A DNA stretch of 64,000 bases from Phlebotomus papatasi (Eukaryota > Arthropoda > Insecta > Diptera > Psychodidae): contig NC_077223.1 in the NCBI RefSeq assembly GCF_024763615.1, positions 77,190,627 through 77,254,626 on the forward strand, read 5' to 3'. A program made the translations under genes and the position numbers. A model generated the notes under the pieces. That model made no database searches. It was not told the origin of the DNA and was given only the letters and a program-made list of their open reading frames with translations. Of the stretch, positions 45,933-58,590 are shown piece after piece (positions within the stretch are counted from its first letter, which is position 1; every line of letters starts with the position of its first letter).

Positions 45933-48300
45933 TTAGACGGAAATAGTGGTGCGATTGAAGAGATCCATTGTGAGTGCACTGAGAAATGCTGGGAGTGAAT
46001 TATGAGCACCCAAGTGAGTTCGCATCATATCCCGAAGTGATATTGAATATTCTGTTTCGAGCATGTCCAGCACACCGCTCTCATTGAGTCGGAAATTGAG
46101 AAAATCATCCTCATTCTCAGCATACATGCTCGAAATGCGGTAATTTGTACTGCCCGTCCTATCGACTCTGTAGCCAAAGAGCATATAGCAAACTTCCCGG
46201 AATTCCTGACTTGCCGCCTTGTAGACTTCTTTGAGATGTTGATTCTTTGACTCCAGGCTAGCCAATTGACTCCGCAACGTATTCATTTCTTTCATATTCA
46301 TCGTTATATTTGATTCATTCATTCGCATTGTCATATTCTCATGATCCTCTTCCAACTTCCGGATCTTCCTCTTGAGACGCTCAATTTCAGCTTGGAGCTT
46401 CTCGACTTCCTGTAAATGATTCTCATGGGCTGTCTGAGCTGGATTTATGGACATATGCACAACTTTGTATTTGTCCGCATTGAAATCCCCTTTGAGGCTT
46501 CGATGTTCAAGTTCCAGCTCCAGCTCATCCCTGCGCCGTCTCAGACGTTCAATCTCCATCCGAGCCTCAGTCAGTTCCCTCCTCAGATTCTCATGCGTAG
46601 CTCCACTGAGCCCTGTTTCCGGAGATGCTTTTGCCACTTGTAGATCTTTTTCGAGATTGCTACACATTTCCTTGTATCCAGCCACGGTTTTCTCCAGCAT
46701 TTCCACTCGCAATCTCAGCTGATTCTCTGGCGTTGCCCCAAGAGCTCCCGGAGGCCCAGAAATTGTCAAATCCTTCTCGTAGTTCTCAATCAATTGTTTA
46801 TAGCAATCGCGCTCCTTGGCCAGGAGTAGCATCTTCTTCTGGAGACGATGACAGATCACCTGGTGATTCTTCAGGCTACTCTTGAGCTCGGCATTTGCCT
46901 TCAGTAGAGCCTCATTCTGAGCCCGAGTCTCATGGGACTGAGACTCCAGGGAATTCCTTTCGGTTTTACTTTTGTTCCTCTCACTCACCAGAACCACATC
47001 CTTCTGCAGAATCTCCTCAATCCTCCGGCGAAGATTGGCAGCAGTCGGTGATTGATTCTGTGGACAGTGATCAACAGCAATGGCTGTCCATGTAGCCAAT
47101 TCCTTCTCCAAGTCTCCCAGACGAATTTTCATCTCAATAGCATCAACATTGTTCTTCTCACTCTTCTCCAAACGACTCTTCAGGTCATACACTTGCTCCT
47201 CCAGCAACAACTTATTCCCAATGGCATCCCGGAGGTTCTTGTTGTCAGTCCGAAGGCGTGGCAGCTCCTTCTCCAGATCTGCCAATTGGGAAAGTCTTGC
47301 CAACGATGAAGACGACATATCCTTCCATTCTCCATATCCAGCAATCTCATACTCCAGCTCCTTGATCTTCATGGTAGCTGACTGATTTTTCTGCTTTTCC
47401 TCTTCGAGTGATGCCTCCAATTCCTTGAATTTCTTCATATTCTGCTGCAGAGACTCATTCAACTCAAACAACCTCGAATTCTCTTCCTCCACACTCGTTA
47501 GATTCTGCATAACCTCACTCAGTTGCCGATTGAGATCACTAACATCATTGTTGTAGTCATTGCTGGACTTCCGGAAGTTCTCTTCGACTGCTGTCAGCTT
47601 CTTCTGGAGGGAATGTATCGTATCCTCGTAGGTAAGTCTCTCAGATTTTCGCTCATTGCGACATCTCACAAGATCCTCCTTGGCTATAGCTTCCCTCTTT
47701 CGCAAAACCCCCAAGTGCTTCTCACACTCATGTGTCTTGTTCTTGAAATATGCCACCTGATCCTTCAAACCATCCACCTTCGACGTGTAATCCTTTTCAA
47801 TATTCCTACGCTGCATGTGCTGCTGCTCCAACTCATTCTGCAGCTGAGTTACCTGCAAAAACCAAACCCAAACCCTCAGAAACTCCCTTCCGGAAAGCCT
47901 AAAAATAGTCCCTCTTACATTTGCATTGGCTGCCAGGAGGTCAGCTTTGAGTATCTTCACCTGCCATGGACTCATGGGAGGCACAGCAGAATTGTTCATA
48001 CTGCCCAAACTTGAATTTGGTGACTCATCCCGTCGCCTCTTCTCGCAATTTGAATCTCCGGATGTGATTTTTCGCTTGGAAGTACCTTTCAAAGGCAAAC
48101 ATAACCTCACATTACATGTTTTCTTCTGAGAAAACACCCCACAAAATCCCTTCTACCGCTTCTACCCCAAAAAAAAACTCACGTTTGTCGTCAAAGGAGT
48201 CATCCAGACAGTCAAAGCTCAATCTCTTGGGGATGGGAATGGATGAAGTGTCCAGGAGTTGGTCAAAAATATTAGAGATGTTTGATTTGATCTCTTCCAT
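45933..48300 (-). CDS. Mad1: Mad1 spindle assembly checkpoint protein, complete gene (3 exons)
   Basis: Exons on the minus strand: 48300..48183, 48085..47919 and 47852..45933; introns are 97 and 66 nt with GT/AG ends. The phases join cleanly into 734 aa plus TAA. The start ATG lies in AACCATGG, a good initiation context. Mad1 is a dimeric coiled-coil protein that sits at the nuclear pore in interphase and at unattached kinetochores in mitosis, where it recruits and converts Mad2. A basic, Ser-rich N-terminus (about 1-95) is followed by almost continuous coiled coil. The Mad2-interaction motif KVVHMSINPAQT is near residue 556. The C-terminal RWD-like domain runs from FREVCYMLFGYRVD through SMYAENEDDFL and LLSAL-like SLPAFLSALTMDLFNRT to the end. 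Where human MAD1 has the RLK motif before this domain the protein reads HLK (46230-46238). Reading through the two introns also stays open, which could mislead gene callers. Confidence 0.94.
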
Positions 48301-48454
48301 GGTTAAATGCACAATTTTCACGTGCTGTTGCAGCTTTTTCACTACAAATCACCTATAAAGGTGGAAATGAGGTGACCGGAAATGCTTTTAATTAGGTTTT
48401 TTGTCCAGGAAAAAGCCACAAATAAAAATCTGCCGCTTGCCGACAATGCACTTT

Positions 48455-48480
48455 AATTCAGTGTTGCCAACACTTCGGTG
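48455..48480 (-). promoter_or_regulatory. GTTGGCAACACTG motif upstream of Mad1
   Basis: On the minus strand the sequence reads AGTGTTGGCAACACTGAATT about 160 bases above the Mad1 start codon. The same core recurs at 52103-52116 on the plus strand, just upstream of the candidate first exon there. It resembles Motif-1 type core-promoter elements of flies (consensus near GGTCACACT). Promoter role is inference. Confidence 0.35.
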
Positions 48481-48545
48481 ACAGTTCCATGAGATACTCA
48501 AATCCCCCAAAAATCTGCTAAATTTCAAATGTTTGAATTTGAATA

Positions 48546-49418
48546 GGGTAGAGTCAGCCATTTTGGCCACCTAAAGTAAAATCACATTGTAAGGCAATTA
48601 TGAGTTTATTTAGAACAGGAAAATGGGTCTTATTTCGTGCCCTCTGTAACGAATCAGAAAACCATATTTGATTTTATATCGACTTGATTAATTCTATGTT
48701 ATTGAAAGAAATTCTCGACAAGGTAAACAATTACTAAAAAAAACATGGGATTCTTAAGAAACTTGTTAATGTTAAGAGAAATTGTTTTGCATTATTTCAT
48801 ATTTTTGATGAAAATATTTGATGTTATTCAATGAAAGTCCATTTCTTAATTAACTAAATTTTATTGTGATATCATTCTTAATAAGATTTTCTAACAAACT
48901 AAATGAAAATCGGATGTGGCTAAAAGATCTTACATTTTCGGCTTTGTAAGTACTTTTGGCCATACATTTTCCCATACATTTTACACGTGGCGCACCTCGC
49001 GGATTTCAGTAAAAACAATCGTGACTTTTGACTGATATTTACATCAAATAGAAAATGTGCAAAAAATCGTTTAAAATACTCTAATAATCACATAAAATTG
49101 GTGTTAAATAAGAATATGACTTGGGCTGTGTATTTGTGAAAGTTTTCGAAAGCTATTTCTTCTGTTATTTTATTAAAATTCTATTGGAAACAAGTGGCCA
49201 AAAGTGCTTACAAAGTGGCCAAAAGTACTGAAACATGCATAGATACATAAAATGCATTTTTCACTAAAATATCCAAAAAATTTTGGGAATTCTCTTGGAT
49301 TATATGGAAGAAACGGCTTTAAGGTATCTTTGTACTAAATATCATTTTATTTAAATTAAGATTATAAAAATTACAAGCACATGAAATCCTAAAGTGGCCA
49401 AAAGTACTTACTCCACTC
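48546..49418 (+). mobile_element. GGGTAGAGTCAGCC element upstream of Mad1
   Basis: Left end GGGTAGAGTCAGCCATTTTG and right end TACTTACTCCACTC are imperfect inverted repeats with TA flanks. Repeated TGGCCAAAAGTACTTAC motifs near the right end. Empty-site partner for MITE copy A. It sits about 250 bases upstream of the Mad1 start codon. Confidence 0.6.
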
Positions 49419-50484
49419 TATTCACCGGGAGTATTGCCTTGTCAAGAATATTTATTACGTGCGTAATCCTTAATAATTTTCACATGCAATTTTTTACTGG
49501 TGGATGGAAAACAAAATAATTTTTGTTTGTTTATCAGAATACGGAATGTGAGGATAGTTAAATGATTCAAATGATTATCCCTATTTTTATTATTATTATT
49601 TTTAATAAAATTCAATGGCTTTTGCACGACAAAAACTTTACTTTTTTCGTATATATATTTTTTTTGCAAAATTTTGAAAGTAGAAAGCATCTATATTTAT
49701 TTTAATTTATTTTATAAAATCTCTGCAAGTAAAACAAGATTTGTTTTATAATTATATTTTATATGGACATTTTTTTATTTATCTATTAGAAGTTTTGTAT
49801 TTCACAAAATTCTATAGAACTGCCTTTATTTTGATTAATAAAAATTACCTTAAATTTGTTTCAGAGAAATTGAGTTTTATAAACTAAATAAGAAACAAAA
49901 AGTCTTTCAAATTCGTGCATTTGGAAGCGAAATGTCATCCAATTTATGGAGAAATTTAGACGTAGAACAATAGTATGAAAACCAAGGTTTTTTTTTAAAT
50001 TATATAATCAATATAAATTTACAAAGTCTTAATAATAATTGCAAACTTGTCAAGAAAACTTCTATGCAAACAATCAGAACACAACAAAAAAATCGAATGC
50101 TAATTTGAGCAGAAAACATTTGTTTCCGCTATATTAAATATAGCGGAAACAAATTTTGGCAAACATAATCAAAATTGAAAAATGTAAACCAAACTTTCTT
50201 TTTAAATGAAACTGTATACTGAGCTAAAATGTGTTCCAATTGAAAAAGAACAAAATTATCGAGGATACACAAATTATCATATTTGTAATTTGCACCTGAA
50301 ACTTTACAAAACAAATTTTATTATTTTCATAAATTTTATACAAATTCAGTAAAATTAATCATTTCAAAATATTATGATTTATAATTTTCATGTTTTATTA
50401 GAATACGTGGTCAAAAATCCTAAGTCTTTATAGTGTAATCTAGATGTAAACCCTAAGTATTTCATTTCTTTTAAGAATGAAGTA
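49419..50484. other. AT-rich intergenic DNA
   Basis: No gene or transposon end recognised. Contains a hairpin at 50118-50154 (TTTGTTTCCGCTATATT and its complement) with a nearly absent loop. Confidence 0.4.
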
Positions 50485-51915
50485 CAGTAACTCTTGCTTA
50501 TAATTTAGTTCTTTTTTCGCTCGGAATACTTTTTAATTCAAACGGCAGTTACATTAAAAAAAAATGTTTACATTCTTGCAATTCACGTTCACCTTTAAAA
50601 TTATTCATTATTTGGATGATATTTGTCTCCTAAATTCACAAATTTGCAAGACTATAACTCTCAGAGTACACCAAATGCTAAAACTTAGCATTTTTAGCAT
50701 TTTCGCAAATAGTTGCTAACTATTTGTAATATTTTTCTGTGTTTCAACATTTGGTGCTCGCAAAGCTGTCTACACATTATGAGAAATTTCTATCAAAAAT
50801 TAGCTTCAAGATATGTGCTTCAAAAAACTTGCCTTCACATTGGTATGAATTTTTGATAAAAAGATGGGTTTTTGAAGTAAATTTGTATGTGTAGGTACTT
50901 TCTTTCCAGAATCAATTCAATTAAATGTAATTTTCATAAAAAAAAAATTTGAAAGAAATTACTCGCTACACATTGGAACAAAATTGAACGGAAATTTTTG
51001 ACAGAATTTTTGAAGAAAAACATCACGATTCGAGATTATTTTTCATGAAAATTTGTTGTTTTACTGCTGGAAAAAACGAGAAATGAATTTGTGGACGTTC
51101 CTTGGGATAATATTTAGTAAATTTTTGTGGAAAATATCCCTAAAATGTAAAAGAAGAGTGTTTTTCTGGAGATTTCATTCCTGGTGTTGAATCCATCGCA
51201 GCTTTGAAGAAAGGAACATTTCCTCTCACTTTTTTTCTTCTGTTGAAAATGTTTTTGAAAAAAGTTTTTTTTTGCGAAAAAACGATTTTTTATCCACAGC
51301 AAACTGCAAATATCACGATCACGCAATATTCATGAAGGTAAGGACAAAGATTTTGAGGTTATATTCGCGTATTCCAGAAAGTCAATAGGGATGCAAAAAA
51401 AGTCCGTCAAAGAAACATGTAAAAAGAAGAAACAACAAAGTGAAAATAGTATGGGAAAGTCAAAAGATCAAGCTGAGATTACGTAAAAAGGGGAAAAAAA
51501 TATGTGGAAATGTTCTTTCCTTCAAAGCTGGGGATTTTACCAGAATGACATCTCCAGAAAAACGCACTCTCTCTGCATTTTTGCGATATTTTCCACAAAA
51601 ATTCAACAAATACTATAGTATCTATAAATACTTCAATAAATACTTGAATTGAATTGAATTGAATTGAATTGAATACTATCCTAAGGAACTTCCACAAACA
51701 CTTTTTCACATTTTTCAACAGTGAAACAACAAATTTTCGTGAAAAACAATCACAAGAGCAAGAGACTTGGGAAATATGTTAGCTATCTGTCAAAAATGTT
51801 TGAAGAAAAGAAACACTCTTCTTTAAAACCTTTTTGAAGTATTTCTTGATGAAATCAGTTCCAATCCAATGTGTAGATGTAGACACTTTTAGTCTTTAAT
51901 TCAAGCGAGAGTTTC
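50485..51915. mobile_element. Long foldback element, pogo-like ends
   Basis: Left CAGTAACTCTTGCTTATAAT and right CTTTAATTCAAGCGAGAGTT are imperfect inverted ends. Inside, 51110-51240 pairs with 51510-51610 (CTGGAGAT...CATCTCCAG, CTTTGAAG...CTTCAAAG). (GAATT)n of five to six units at about 51648-51675. Non-coding. Confidence 0.5.
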
Positions 51916-52102
51916 GTTTGAAAATGCTGTTGTTGACATTTTTCACGTTACGTGTTTGTCGCAATTTTTCTGATAAATTTTATAGATAATTTCGATGATT
52001 TCTAAAAAAAAAATCTCCTAAAAAAATCTCTTAGTTCTGATCAAAATTTTCGGACCTAAATGCCCACTCGAATCGCCTAAATCTATAGGGAAAATCTCCT
52101 AG

Positions 52103-52116
52103 AGTTGGCAACACTG
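52103..52116 (+). promoter_or_regulatory. GTTGGCAACACTG motif before candidate exon
   Basis: Same core as upstream of Mad1, here on the plus strand. About 85 bases further, GTGAGTCAGTTG (near 52197) offers an initiator-like TCAGT. Together they suggest a transcription start for a rightward gene. Confidence 0.3.
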
Positions 52117-52384
52117 CTTTAATTTGATATTTGGCCACTTGGGGTGCCACATGGCAGAGAATGCGCGCTCTTTTTCTCACTCCATTCATCTGTGAGTCAG
52201 TTGAACATCATCACGGTCTCATCTTAAGCAATTTTCATAAAATTTTCCCACAAAATTGCACTAATTTTAGAGAAAATGTGTTCATAAGATAAAGGAGAAT
52301 AACTAAAGATCAAGATCTGGTGTAAATGTGAAGGAGAAAGAGTGTAAGAAATCATGTGAATCTCTGTGAAAAACTTGTGATGGA

Positions 52385-52488
52385 ATGGGAGCTTCTGGGG
52401 GTGTTTTGTACACTTTGTACATGATTTATGTGAAATTTGCGCATATGTTTCCCATCAAGAGCATAAAGACAAGTCAAAAGGGAGGATG
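52385..52488 (+). CDS. Candidate first coding exon of a rightward gene
   Basis: ATGGGAGCTTCTGGG starts a frame translating as MGASGGVLYTLYMIYVKFAH and ending KTSQKGG just before the donor GTAAGT near 52489. An initiator-like sequence and a leader of about 190 bases lie upstream, and base composition is balanced. Against it: an overlapping upstream ATG at 52380 opens a short frame, and I see no second exon in the remaining 11 kb. It may be only the 5' UTR of a gene whose body is beyond the window. Confidence 0.3.
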
Positions 52489-53325
52489 GTAAGTCAACAG
52501 TTTAGCCTAAAATAATTTAAATAAATAAAATAAGGTCAAAGGTAACATGGGAAGCTATGTGCGGAATTGGGGAGAAATTGTGTCAGGTTCTCTCTCAATT
52601 TCCATCAGTAAACACGATTGAACTTTCACTGATTTGGGGAGGATTAGAAGAGAGATGAAAAGATCCCTAGGGTATGGGATTGAGTGAGGGTTCAAAATAT
52701 GTGGTATAGACACATTTATGGGGAGAATGGGTGGTATAATGAGGCGATTAAGCTGAGGGGGAGGTGGAGTGCTAGAGAGGAACAATATCCCGGAGCAAAT
52801 GAATGTTATTTCGTTGATAAATGAGCCGTCCGAGGCCTCAGAAAGCTTTTCCCCAATTTCCATCCCAAGAAATTCAATGTGAAGGCCACAATTATTTATT
52901 TCCCCCTTTTTTGCTCCCCTTTGGCCTTCAGGTTTTTTTTTGTTGCATTAACTCCTGAGTAAATTTCTTTTGCAGAGATTTTTGAAGAAAATAATTTTCA
53001 CATGGAAAAGCTTTAATTTTCAAAATTTAACAACCATTTTGGGGAAAGTTTGATCTTAAACTGACTCAAATTTCCCATTTTTGCTGGAGAGATTTAGCCG
53101 GATGTTTGATTAAGGATTTTTGAATTTATGCTTGAAATCTCTGTGTGTTTGGGAGGTTTGGGACAAGGTCCTCCTTAAAGCCCACCATGTGAATGGAATC
53201 AAAATAAACTTTCTCCGCATCCAACGGAAATTCCTGTGGGAAAATCTCGTGAGCTATAGGGTAAGGGCTCATAATTTTGTACAGTCTGCTTATAAGTATC
53301 GATGTTCCAAGTTTGAAGTGCGATA

Positions 53326-55112
53326 TTAGGTGAGATTCTTAATAATCTCACCTACTATAATCCTAACAAAATTTCATGTCCTCCGATCGCGCTCAAACTT
53401 GGCCAAAATGTGTTTCGCCACTTCCTGATCACGAATATATGGGGGGCTAAGTTACGTTCCCGGCCGGCCGGCCGCTCTTTGGAGCTTAATAGCTCCTAAA
53501 CTAAAAGAGATATCGACTTGCGGTTTTCGGCAAAGGTTATATATCGGGTGAAAATTGCAATTTGGTGCATTGACCCCCCACCCCCCACCCCTCCTTCCGC
53601 CATTTTGAATACCCCCATTTTTTTGTTTTCTCAATGGCTCCACCCCTATGGCATTGATCGGGCTCAAATTTTAGTATGTTATAGCTGGGCCTTAGGGCTT
53701 TCCATCAATACCAAACTTAAGATCCCCCGACCCCCCTGACGCGAGCAGTAAGGGTCCAAAAAACAATTCTTAAAATGGCCATAACTCCTGTTCTAATTAT
53801 CACAATTTAAAAAGTGAGGGCGTTTTGGAAAGCTCTCGTGAAATGCCACTTCTCCTTCTAACATCACAAGTTGATAAAAACACCGCTAGGGGCGCTATTT
53901 TTAAAAAGAAGATTTTTCAATTTTCTAAGTTAAATAACTCAAAAATTCCATTGTGCATCGGGCTGAAATTTTAGTATGTTGTAGCCGCTGATTATACCTA
54001 TTAAGCAAAAAATTCTTAAGTCGATCGATGACCCCTGACCCGAGCTATAAGGGATCAAAGTTCGAATATTGACCGGTCTCTATCTTTGATTCTAATCAAC
54101 ATAGCGACCTAAATTTTAGCTTTTTGGTTTCGTCTTGATGAGCACTTTCAGATGGAAGTTCAAAAATTCACCACAGGTGGCGCTGCGATAGCGTCAAAAT
54201 TCATTAAAATTCAAACTCATTTTTCTCAAAAACGGCATTGTGCAAGTTAATGAAATTTTAGAGTCTTGTAGTCCAGTCTAGGACGTTTCCAAAATGGGTC
54301 GTAAGTGCGCTGTGCTTTCAATAGAACCGGAGGTATGAGGGGTCAAAGTTCACGAAATTCAAAAAATCACATCTCCGGTTCTATGTTACCGATTTTGATG
54401 AATCACCAAATGCTACAACTTTCTAAAACATTTGAACTTCGTGGGACCAACACCAGGGGCGCCACAGTCGAAAAACCAATTTCAATATCACGTAACCTCA
54501 ATTATCTCGACTGTCGCTGAACCGATTTTGATGATTACTTTGACATAATTGTAGAAGACATTTGTGTCTACATTTCGTCCATATATCATTCTCCGCTCAG
54601 ATTACGCTATCTCTCCGATTTTGCCGTTTAATTGTGAAAAAAATGATTTTTCCTATAATAACGCTTTGAAACCACTCAGATGCCAATTTGACTACTTCTT
54701 CTCGACCAAGACACTTAAAATAGGGTTTTAAATGGAAAGTCTCACAAAATACAACAATTCTTTGATATAGTTGAAGTTCATCAAATGAACACTTGGGGTC
54801 CTCTGGTCGAAAAAACGATTTTAGAAACAAACAACGTCGATTATCTCGTCTTGTGATTAATCAATGAGATCAAGTTCTTCGGCAAAATTATAGAGAACAT
54901 TCTGGTCTACATTTGACCCATATATCACTTTTCTGTCACTCCATCCAAGTCTTTGATATTTTAGTTTAAATACAAAATTTGTATAGTTTCACGAATTTGA
55001 TTTAATATAACTGAATGGTGTCCCCCAACTTCGGCTCTAAATCGAATTTGAGTACATTTCGAGTTAGCTCACATTAAAAATCTCACCTACATAAGCCGGT
55101 TAGGATTATCTG
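53326..55112 (-). mobile_element. Helitron/Helentron-like element, copy 2
   Basis: Reverse-complement, near full-length counterpart of 23441-25278, about 1.79 kb. The hairpin end is at the left (TTAGGTGAGATT...AATCTCACCTA) and the other end GGATTATCTG at the right. As in copy 1, the base after CTAA in element orientation is T. Same internal repeated units; shorter CCGG tract. Confidence 0.6.
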
Positions 55113-55140
55113 TCCGTTTTCAGTACTAATTTACTTTTTA

Positions 55141-55471
55141 CAGTAGAACCCCGCTATAGGCCATCGCTCTATAGTCCACACTTTATCGATCGTTGATTCA
55201 AAACACTGATTTTAAGTTAGGTTATGTTTTTTAGTACGCGACATGCAATATAGTCATTTTAATATTTTTGGCAAACTTTATTAAGTAGTTGTGAGAATTG
55301 TGATCCATAATGAAGAGAGCGAGGACAATAACCAAAATCGCAAAGAAAGTGGAAGCCGTCGGGAAATTTCAATACTAAAAGTCGTTGATAATTTTAAAAA
55401 ATGACATGGACTATATTGCGACCCAAGACTCAAATCTGGAACCAAATATGGACTATAGCGAGGCTCTATTG
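55141..55471. mobile_element. pogo/Tigger-like MITE (331 bp)
   Basis: CAGTAGAACCCCGCTATAGG and complement-like CTATAGCGAGGCTCTATTG, flanked by TA on both sides. Confidence 0.7.
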
Positions 55472-55657
55472 TATTCATTTATTTTTTCAGCAAAAAGTTC
55501 TTTAGAAACACAAAATAGAATATCCAAAGATTGTATATTGCATATTTTGATATAATAAACTACTCTCAATTTTCCAGAAAAGCGCGTAGAATTTTCCGGG
55601 TCATATGATCCTATTGTCGGCAAGGGTAAAAGTTTGTGAAAGTGTTTTCGTGCCAAC

Positions 55658-55935
55658 CTAGTCCCCGGCAAGTGGCCTTTAAAGTTGAGGCCAATTTCTT
55701 ACTTTCACATACAAATGCGTATGGCAATTTTTCTGCACTCGTGATCGTTATGCTAAATATTTAAAAAGTGAGAAGTTTTTCCGTATTATAAAATACCTTT
55801 CCGTATGGAGGAATATATACTAAATTTTTGTGTAAATAAATTTTTTCCTTGGAGCACTGTGAGCTGAGTCCGAGATCAATTTAGGAATTGGCTTCAAATA
55901 GCTTCATATAAAAAGGTCAACTTGCCAGGTGCTTG
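55658..55935. mobile_element. hAT-like MITE with 8-bp duplication
   Basis: Flanked by GTGCCAAC at 55650-55657 and 55936-55943. The relative at about 37985-38020 shows the uninterrupted target (complement of GTGCCAACAATGTAG). Ends CTAGTCCCCGGCAAGTGGCC and GGTCAACTTGCCAGGTGCTTG-like are imperfect inverted repeats. Confidence 0.6.
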
Positions 55936-56149
55936 GTGCCAACAATGTAGTTGGGACGGTTGGGACATTGTTTTACTTTGTGAAATCCAGAAGAAAAATA
56001 TCTTGCTCCTGGACATTTTATCTTATATTGATTGATTGATTGATTTATTTTCATCTCTGTTTTTTCCCCACCCCCATGCGGCCATCGCCGTCTTAGTGTC
56101 GGTTCCAACCTCCAGGATGAAAACGATGGAAAATCCATTCATTGGTTGT

Positions 56150-58070
56150 ATCTGATAAAATAAAACATATTTTGCAATATTTTAAAGTATTCTGCAAACA
56201 TCCCATATTGTGCAATTGTATTGTGTGTGAATAAATATTAGATAAGTTTATTTTTTCCGAATACCACTCAAAATATTGTGACAGAGACTGTTCAAGGGAT
56301 TACAAAGCAATCCAGTTTGTCATGGTTTTGACCAAATTAATAACTTCAAGCAAAAAAACTCTTAGAAAACCCGTGATATATAATAGATTTTGAAAATGGT
56401 ATGTGTACTTCCCTTACCGACAATAGGGTCATATATGACCCGGAGTTTTTCTGAGTTTTCTCGCAATGGTAATTTTTTCCTCTCAGCAGAACTATTATAT
56501 TTGATCATAAATCATTAGGAAAAACTCAATTTTACATGAATTCACTTGCTCAATAAAAGTGTGACGCGGAAGATGTAAGCAATTGCTCACACTGAATTTT
56601 CAACAAAGCAATTTCAACTCAAATCATATTCAAAATTTAACGTATTTAGTGTTAAAATCTTCCAAAAAGAACAAATATTTAGATAGAATTCATTTCTCAT
56701 TAAATATTGGAATAAAAATCCATAATTTTAATCAATTAATTTTTAGTGTCCAATTTTATCCTCAAAGTGTCCAAAATAAGAAACTGGTCAAAATTATGAG
56801 CCCTTACCCTAAATACCCTCCAAAATCCCTATTGTTTGGGAAAAGTTGTTTTTAATTCCTCTTCTCACAGACACGAATGTGGTGAACAAAAAGAGGAGGA
56901 AATAGCCCCACAAACTCCAGGTAGAATGGGTAGATTCTCAACATATAAATCAATGAGGACGTCTATAGACTGAGAGAGCGCATTATTGTGCAGGGCGGGA
57001 AATTGACAACAGAGCAATAAATCAAAATCATTCTTCCGGTAAAATAACTTTTCTTCTTTTGTGCTTACTATAGCCATGTTTTGGGGCAAAAGAGCACGAA
57101 GAGTGCGGAGTGAAAGTGTATACTTTCCAGGTGGATTTTTCCTGGTAAAATATCTCACACCCAAGAATATATATATTTTAATAAGTTTTTCACGATGGAG
57201 TTTTCTGAAAATTGCGGTGTCACTTGAAATTGCCTTTCAGCCCAAAGGACACAATAATTTTACCCATACTCTCTGACAATGTCGGCTTAGAAAATTTCTT
57301 CGCAACACAATTTTAATCGATTTCCCATCAATTTATTCAAAATGAATTTTGATTCATGTGGAAAAATTTGATTTTTTCTCTCATGTAAATATACAACAAG
57401 ACAAGCTGAAGAATTATGCGATCGAAATTGCAGAAAGAAATCTTTTTGACGTGCGGTACCAATTAAAAAGTTTCATGCGATGTTCCTACGGGGGCGATAG
57501 AGAGACAAACAAAGGATAAAGATGTGATTACGTGTGGATTAAGTTTTGTTGGGATTAAATAAATAAAACTTTTCCCATGCTGGTATTATCTATATGATTT
57601 TTCTCGGCGCTGAAAAATCTCAAGATTGGAATTCTTAAAAGGAAAAAGTGAAGAAAAAAGGGATTGTCTCTGAGAAAGAATATAAACAGAAAAATTTCTA
57701 TGAAAATCAATAAAATGCAAATGATAAGTTTCTTTTGCATATTTGTCGGTGAAGGAATTTTCTTTTGATAAAAGACAGAGACAACAGATGAGATATTAAA
57801 TACATAAAATCCTTGAGTAAACCAATTTTACATTAAAATAGCATAGAAACCGCAAAATCAAATAAAAAGTTATATTGCAAATTCATAATTATACTGACCA
57901 ATTTTATCAAGACACTGCTAAATCGGCTGTAGCCTTTTTTGTAATCCGTGAGCTTTTTTTTTCAAGAATATTAAATATCATGGTAAAAGGGGTAGCTGCA
58001 TACCATGCTTTATGAAATGCTCAAATTCGTTTGTGAATTCCTTTTGGGAATCTTTTGGGCATCGTATAAA
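56150..58070. other. AT-rich DNA, no gene recognised
   Basis: Contains a fragment of the piggyBac-like family at about 56413-56455 (CCGACAATAGGGTCATATAT). Open frames here are short and of intron-like composition. Confidence 0.4.
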
Positions 58071-58074
58071 TCCA

Positions 58075-58590
58075 CACCGAAAAAAATATTTTGTAAAAAT
58101 GTTCGTAAATGTTTGTAAATTTCTATGGGGGAGTTACAAAATGCTCGTGAATCGTAACCCACAAACAAGTTCGTAAAAGTTTATAATTTTTTCACAAACA
58201 TTGTTCGTAAATTGATCACTTGACGAACATTTTTTGTACTTTTGCAAACATTTGTTAGTAAATGTTCGTAAACACACAAAAAAATGTTCGTAAAATTTTG
58301 TCATTTGTTCGTAAATGTATGTTTTCCTGTCGAACATTTTACGAACATTTACGAACAAATGACAAAATTTTACGAACATTTTTGTGTGTTTACGAACATT
58401 TACGAACAAATGTTTGTAAAAGTACAAAAAAATATTCGTTAAATGATCATGTTACGAACAATGTTTGTGAAAAAAGTACAAATTTTTACGAACTTGTTTG
58501 TGGGTTATACGATTCACGAGCATTTTGTAACTTCCCCATAGGAATTCACAAACATTTACGAACATTTTTACAAAATATTTTTTTCTGTGC
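58075..58590. mobile_element. TTCGTAAA palindromic element, copy 1
   Basis: Near-perfect 516-bp palindrome made of ATGTTCGTAAATGTTTG-type units. Ends about CACCGAAAAAAATATTTTG and CAAAATATTTTTTTCTGTG. Followed to about 59045 by a decayed further copy. Non-coding; apparent frames are read from both strands of the palindrome. Confidence 0.75.

Noticed and set aside
46416..48129. Several plus-strand frames of 65-163 codons opposite Mad1
   Set aside because: Shadows of the Mad1 coding frame; no splice signals or start context and they lack domain content.
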